In this document: positions 6,501-8,060 of the stretch, in pieces
Layout of the letters: each line of letters opens with the position of its first letter
Numbering within the stretch: the first letter of the stretch is position 1
Origin: Methylomarinum sp.
Lineage (GTDB): Bacteria; Pseudomonadota; Gammaproteobacteria; Methylococcales; Methylomonadaceae
Direction: 5' to 3'
Length of the DNA stretch: 8,060 bases
NCBI GenBank assembly: GCA_013139755.1
Contig: WTAG01000726.1
Span: 1-8,060, forward strand
Made by a program: the position numbers and the translations under genes
Notes under the pieces: generated by a model
Told to the model about the DNA's origin: nothing
Database searches by the model: none
The model's input: the letters and a program-made list of their open reading frames with translations, nothing else

Positions 6501-8060
6501 AATTGATTTTCCAAATGCCTTTGTTACCTATGATTTAGTTTTAAATTATTTGGATTGTTTTAATGAGTCTGTTATTGGACATGTAGAAAATATTCTTTTA
6601 CATCGAAGAGATGATTTTGAAAAATACAAATTGGCACAGATAGAATTAGAAAAAAAGGCATTAGCCAATCATTTTCAGCGAAAAAATATTGAGGTTGAGA
6701 TTGATGATGGCTTTGTTGAAGGTACTTTTGTTGTTAAGCATCAGCATAAAGAAGAGCCTAAAATTTCAATTATTATTCCTACAAAAGATCAATTGCCGTT
6801 ATTAAAGGCTTGTATTGATAGTATTCTTGAGAAAACAAGTTATCCCAATTATGAAGTTATTGTCATGGATAACCAAAGTGTAGAAGCGGAAACACTGCAA
6901 TATTTCGATAACTTAAAGCAAGCCAACTCAAATAAGGTTAGGGTTATTGAGTACGCCAAACCTTATAACTTTTCAGCAATAAACAATTTTGCTGCTGAGC
7001 AAGCAACAGGGGATTATCTGGTTTTACTAAATAATGACACTATGGTACTGCAACAAAAGTGGTTGCAGGGCATGTTAAATCAGGCACAACGTTCCGAAGT
7101 GGGGGTTGTTGGTGTAAAGTTAGTATTTCCTAATAAGACAATTCAGCATGCAGGGGTTGTGTTAGGTATGGGGGGTAATGGTGTCGCTGAGCATCCGCAG
7201 ATTGGAATTCCCATGGAGAGTGCTGGTTATATGGATCGTGCAATGGTGGTGCAAGACTATTCAGCCGTGACTGCAGCTTGTTTGATGATAGAGAAAAAAC
7301 TTTATCAACAAGTAGGTGGGTTGGATGAAGAAAAATTTAAAATTTTATATAACGATGTTGATTTATGTCTTAAAGTGAGGGAGCTGGGACATAAGATCGT
7401 ATGGACACCCTATGTAACCCTGATTCATCATGGTTCTAGCTCTCTTAAAAAGGTTAAGCAGGATGAAAAAAGGGTCGAACAATCACGGCAGGAAGCGGAT
7501 TCCATGCTGGAAAAATGGCTGCCACAGTTGGCGAATGACTCCTCCTACAACCGGAATTTATCCTTAAAAACAGCCAATTTTCAGGTCGACACATCAATGA
7601 ATGTCACCTGGAATGTGGATTTTAAAGATAAGCCGAGAGTTTATGCTTTTCCTGCCAATAATAGTGGTGTGGGTGAATACCGTGTCAGAGCACCTTTAAG
7701 AGGATTGGCGCAGGCTGGAATGATTGAGAGCAGTTTGGCGAATAATATGGATAGGTTGGTTTTTCCTACGCCAGTTGAAATTGAGAGAATTAAACCTGAT
7801 ACATTATTAATTCAAAATGGTTTTCTGGATTGGATGCTGGAACCCTGGAAAAAATATCGCAAATTCAATGATGTCTTTATGGTGACAGGTCAGGATGATT
7901 TGGTTTATATGTTACCGAACAATCATCCTATGCAAGGTAAATGGCCGAAGAATTTGCGGCGAAAATTGAAAGAAAAGTTTCAGTGCTCAGATCGCTTGAT
8001 TGTTGCTAATGAGGCTTTGGCTGAAGAATTTGCAAAAATGGCCGATGACATTGTTGTTGT
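3553..8060 (+). CDS. Giant multi-module glycosyltransferase (GT2-GT2-RgpF-GT2*-GT2-GT4), 3' end outside window
   Basis: One frame runs without a stop from ATG 3553 to the window edge: 1502 complete codons, far longer than a single GT2 enzyme of about 250-350 residues. Modules, with approximate residues: GT2 number 1 (8-225), Lys/Gln-rich linker (237-308), GT2 number 2 (310-530), RgpF-like domain (557-800), degenerate GT2 (830-1065), GT2 number 4 (1071-1335), and the start of a GT-B, GT4-like domain (from 1360). No signal peptide or membrane segment is visible, so it is probably cytosolic, extending a lipid-linked glycan at the inner membrane face. ATG 3553 is 2 nt after the preceding stop; ATG 3565 is an alternative that would remove four residues. 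Neither has a strong ribosome site, so coupling to the radical SAM gene is likely. Several different sugars are probably added in order; linkage and donors cannot be read from sequence. Confidence 0.92.
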   Translation, partial: MSNFMSPTLSIVIPAYNYGCYIREAIESVLSQGFSDFELIILNNASDDNTDEVVKEYLSDSRLVYIVNETNIGATNNFHKGIDLATGKYLLFLSADDYLLPNSLFALVAELAAYPEVYFVYGRYVFIDANSNFNKLVEHVGWERFAHHEHPDEVGRLLAFDCYMSFPATLFKTETFKKFGRFNDDTSVGDYEYFLRLMSEGARSRFIDVPLAAYRVHGNQASISIDFIKSGKQYESQLVLLEKFVNEKNKKQLVGYESEILNLLNSKVYAYKCSGEKVQKKQKIRIQKIKQKLVALTSQQEHEQLPESALVSVIIPTLNRPESLLEALASLKAQSYQNWEAIVVNDGGVGMAPLIESIDVRIHYIEHCKSLGQSAARNTGLRFAKGDVVCFLDDDDIYLENHLETIINGIKNAGFVYTLAEYIYKDEGGNLIGKEVPYKDIEYSREQLLVENFIPINTWGIRKSKLDEVGFFDEGMSCLEDWELLIRLSSVCDFTHIPVVTVKVNSTQGGESVTSSNIKNYAEVFADVYKRHNDSCSPSLIKAREQRLRTLPEQSRKAIAVVLHLYYFDLWPEFELAISNIPQEFDLYVSIPEGSDKSVSSAILKSFPAANIYVVPNKGRDILPFLTIFKDIQPLGYKLILKLHTKKSPHMKALKLHEDGDKWRQSTLCSLVQWHKRVNDIVDVFESNPKLGIFSPFDRLHSFNSTDTNFQTINQLMPGIDIDTFDKKQFIFSGGSMFWFRPEAIEGVLKLNLTADDFEEESGQIDGTLAHAIERLFGVLCQTSGYILTDRMPKRDDVVYQDWLEKKREYDLSRDMLFLADDSIKLPKVHCLIYVDDEDLSKLANTIDSMGSQSYENWHLSVISCFSRPDKMFDEMAQLSWLQIEQRTDIQTVLLKLDVDSDWLVFLEAGDYLESHALSSCIEHCNQYPDLQLIYTDEDRVSPEGFFHSPQFKPDFNLDLLYSTDYIGGLVLFKSVSLKLLEQIDFPNAFVTYDLVLNYLDCFNESVIGHVENILLHRRDDFEKYKLAQIELEKKALANHFQRKNIEVEIDDGFVEGTFVVKHQHKEEPKISIIIPTKDQLPLLKACIDSILEKTSYPNYEVIVMDNQSVEAETLQYFDNLKQANSNKVRVIEYAKPYNFSAINNFAAEQATGDYLVLLNNDTMVLQQKWLQGMLNQAQRSEVGVVGVKLVFPNKTIQHAGVVLGMGGNGVAEHPQIGIPMESAGYMDRAMVVQDYSAVTAACLMIEKKLYQQVGGLDEEKFKILYNDVDLCLKVRELGHKIVWTPYVTLIHHGSSSLKKVKQDEKRVEQSRQEADSMLEKWLPQLANDSSYNRNLSLKTANFQVDTSMNVTWNVDFKDKPRVYAFPANNSGVGEYRVRAPLRGLAQAGMIESSLANNMDRLVFPTPVEIERIKPDTLLIQNGFLDWMLEPWKKYRKFNDVFMVTGQDDLVYMLPNNHPMQGKWPKNLRRKLKEKFQCSDRLIVANEALAEEFAKMADDIVV
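3574..4227 (+). other. Module 1: GT2 glycosyltransferase domain
   Basis: GT-A fold with the first strand SIVIPAYNYG, then LIILNNASDDNT near residues 39-50 for nucleotide binding. LSADD (Asp97-Asp98 region) stands in the DXD metal position, GDYEYFLRL from Gly189 in the catalytic-base region, and YRVHGNQ at the end. All key elements are present, so this module is probably active. Confidence 0.88.
4388..4395 (+). repeat. A8 homopolymer (possible slippage site) in the linker after module 1
   Basis: Eight adenines within codons CAA AAA AAA are followed by C and six more adenines (4397-4402). A +1 shift meets TAA at 4403-4405 and a -1 shift meets TAG at 4443-4445. Slippage would therefore release a protein of about 280-300 residues holding only module 1. 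Whether slippage occurs is unknown. Confidence 0.6.
4480..5150 (+). other. Module 2: GT2 glycosyltransferase domain
   Basis: It starts with LVSVIIPTLNRP at residue 310. AIVVNDGG lies near 340-347, FLDDDD at 391-396 is the metal-binding DXD-type motif, and EDWELLIRL from Glu480 is the catalytic-base motif. It is complete and probably active. It is too different from module 1 to be a recent duplicate. Confidence 0.88.
5221..5950 (+). other. Module 3: RgpF-like (rhamnan synthesis F) domain
   Basis: It starts with AVVLHLYYFDLWPEF near residue 560. Family landmarks follow: NKGRDILPFL (617-626), LKLHTKKS around His644, FSGGSMFWF from about residue 732, and DGTLAHAIERLFG from Asp766. In streptococci RgpF acts in rhamnose-glucose polysaccharide synthesis, so this module may transfer rhamnose or a related 6-deoxyhexose. 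That specificity is an inference. Confidence 0.88.
6040..6747 (+). other. Module 4: degenerate GT2-like domain
   Basis: It has the layout of the first half of tandem O-antigen GT2 enzymes: a weak first strand VHCLIYVDDED, then SMGSQSYENWHLSVIS, LIYTDEDRV, and FKPDFNLDLLYSTDYIGG. The usual LDXDD is replaced by LEAGD (residues 907-911) and the QDYDL catalytic motif by VTYDL, so catalysis is doubtful and a structural or acceptor-binding role is possible. Confidence 0.75.
6763..7557 (+). other. Module 5: GT2 glycosyltransferase domain
   Basis: It starts with PKISIIIPTKD at residue 1071. VIVMDNQS follows, then LLNNDTMVL with Asp1162 as metal ligand, and NDVDLCLKVRELG with Asp1268 and Asp1270. HHGSSS (His1292-His1293) closes the core. 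This is the typical second half of tandem O-antigen transferases and looks active. Confidence 0.88.
7630..8060 (+). other. Module 6: N-terminal part of a GT-B (GT4-like) glycosyltransferase domain, cut by window end
   Basis: After a short linker the sequence reads RVYAFPANNSGVGEYRVRAP from about residue 1362, a first strand with a Gly-rich acceptor loop. LLIQNGF, VFMVTGQDD, and DRLIVANEALAEEF from Asp1480 follow, as in the N-terminal half of GT4 enzymes. The nucleotide-sugar-binding half lies beyond the window. Confidence 0.7.

Overview
The window is a one-directional, AT-rich stretch of bacterial chromosome. All supported genes lie on the + strand, tightly packed, and the gene types are those of a surface-glycan (O-antigen, capsule or glycoprotein glycan) biosynthesis locus. 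Low GC by eye, the WbqC- and CmcI-type genes and the very long multi-module glycosyltransferase fit a gammaproteobacterium. No rRNA, tRNA or housekeeping marker is present, so the lineage is an inference.

Layout. (1) Positions 3-446 hold the 3' end of a gene cut by the window start. It carries a Rossmann-like domain resembling the C-terminal domain of sugar C-methyltransferase-type proteins. (2) 468-977 is a GNAT N-acetyltransferase. (3) 981-1691 is a WbqC-family protein. (4) 1684-2502 is a CmcI / rhamnosyl O-methyltransferase-type SAM-dependent enzyme, overlapping its predecessor by 8 nt. (5) After an 85-nt gap, the only sizeable one, 2588-3550 is a radical SAM protein with a SPASM-like C-terminal cysteine cluster. 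(6) From 3553 to the window end one uninterrupted reading frame (1502 complete codons, no stop seen) encodes a giant glycosyltransferase. Its modules in order are GT2, GT2, RgpF-like, degenerate GT2, GT2, and the start of a GT-B (GT4-like) domain.

Likely joint role (inference). The giant enzyme probably adds several sugars in succession, possibly including rhamnose or another deoxysugar because of the RgpF-like module. The small upstream genes probably make or decorate those sugars: N-acylation by the GNAT, O-methylation by the CmcI-type enzyme, C-methylation or related chemistry by the truncated first gene, and unknown radical chemistry by the radical SAM protein. Spacings of 21, 3, -8, 85 and 2 nt suggest a single operon with translational coupling at most junctions. 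No convincing promoter, terminator, insertion sequence, CRISPR array or RNA gene was found. The most notable features are the polymodular enzyme, an A8 slippery tract in the linker after its first module, and the uncharacterised radical SAM protein.
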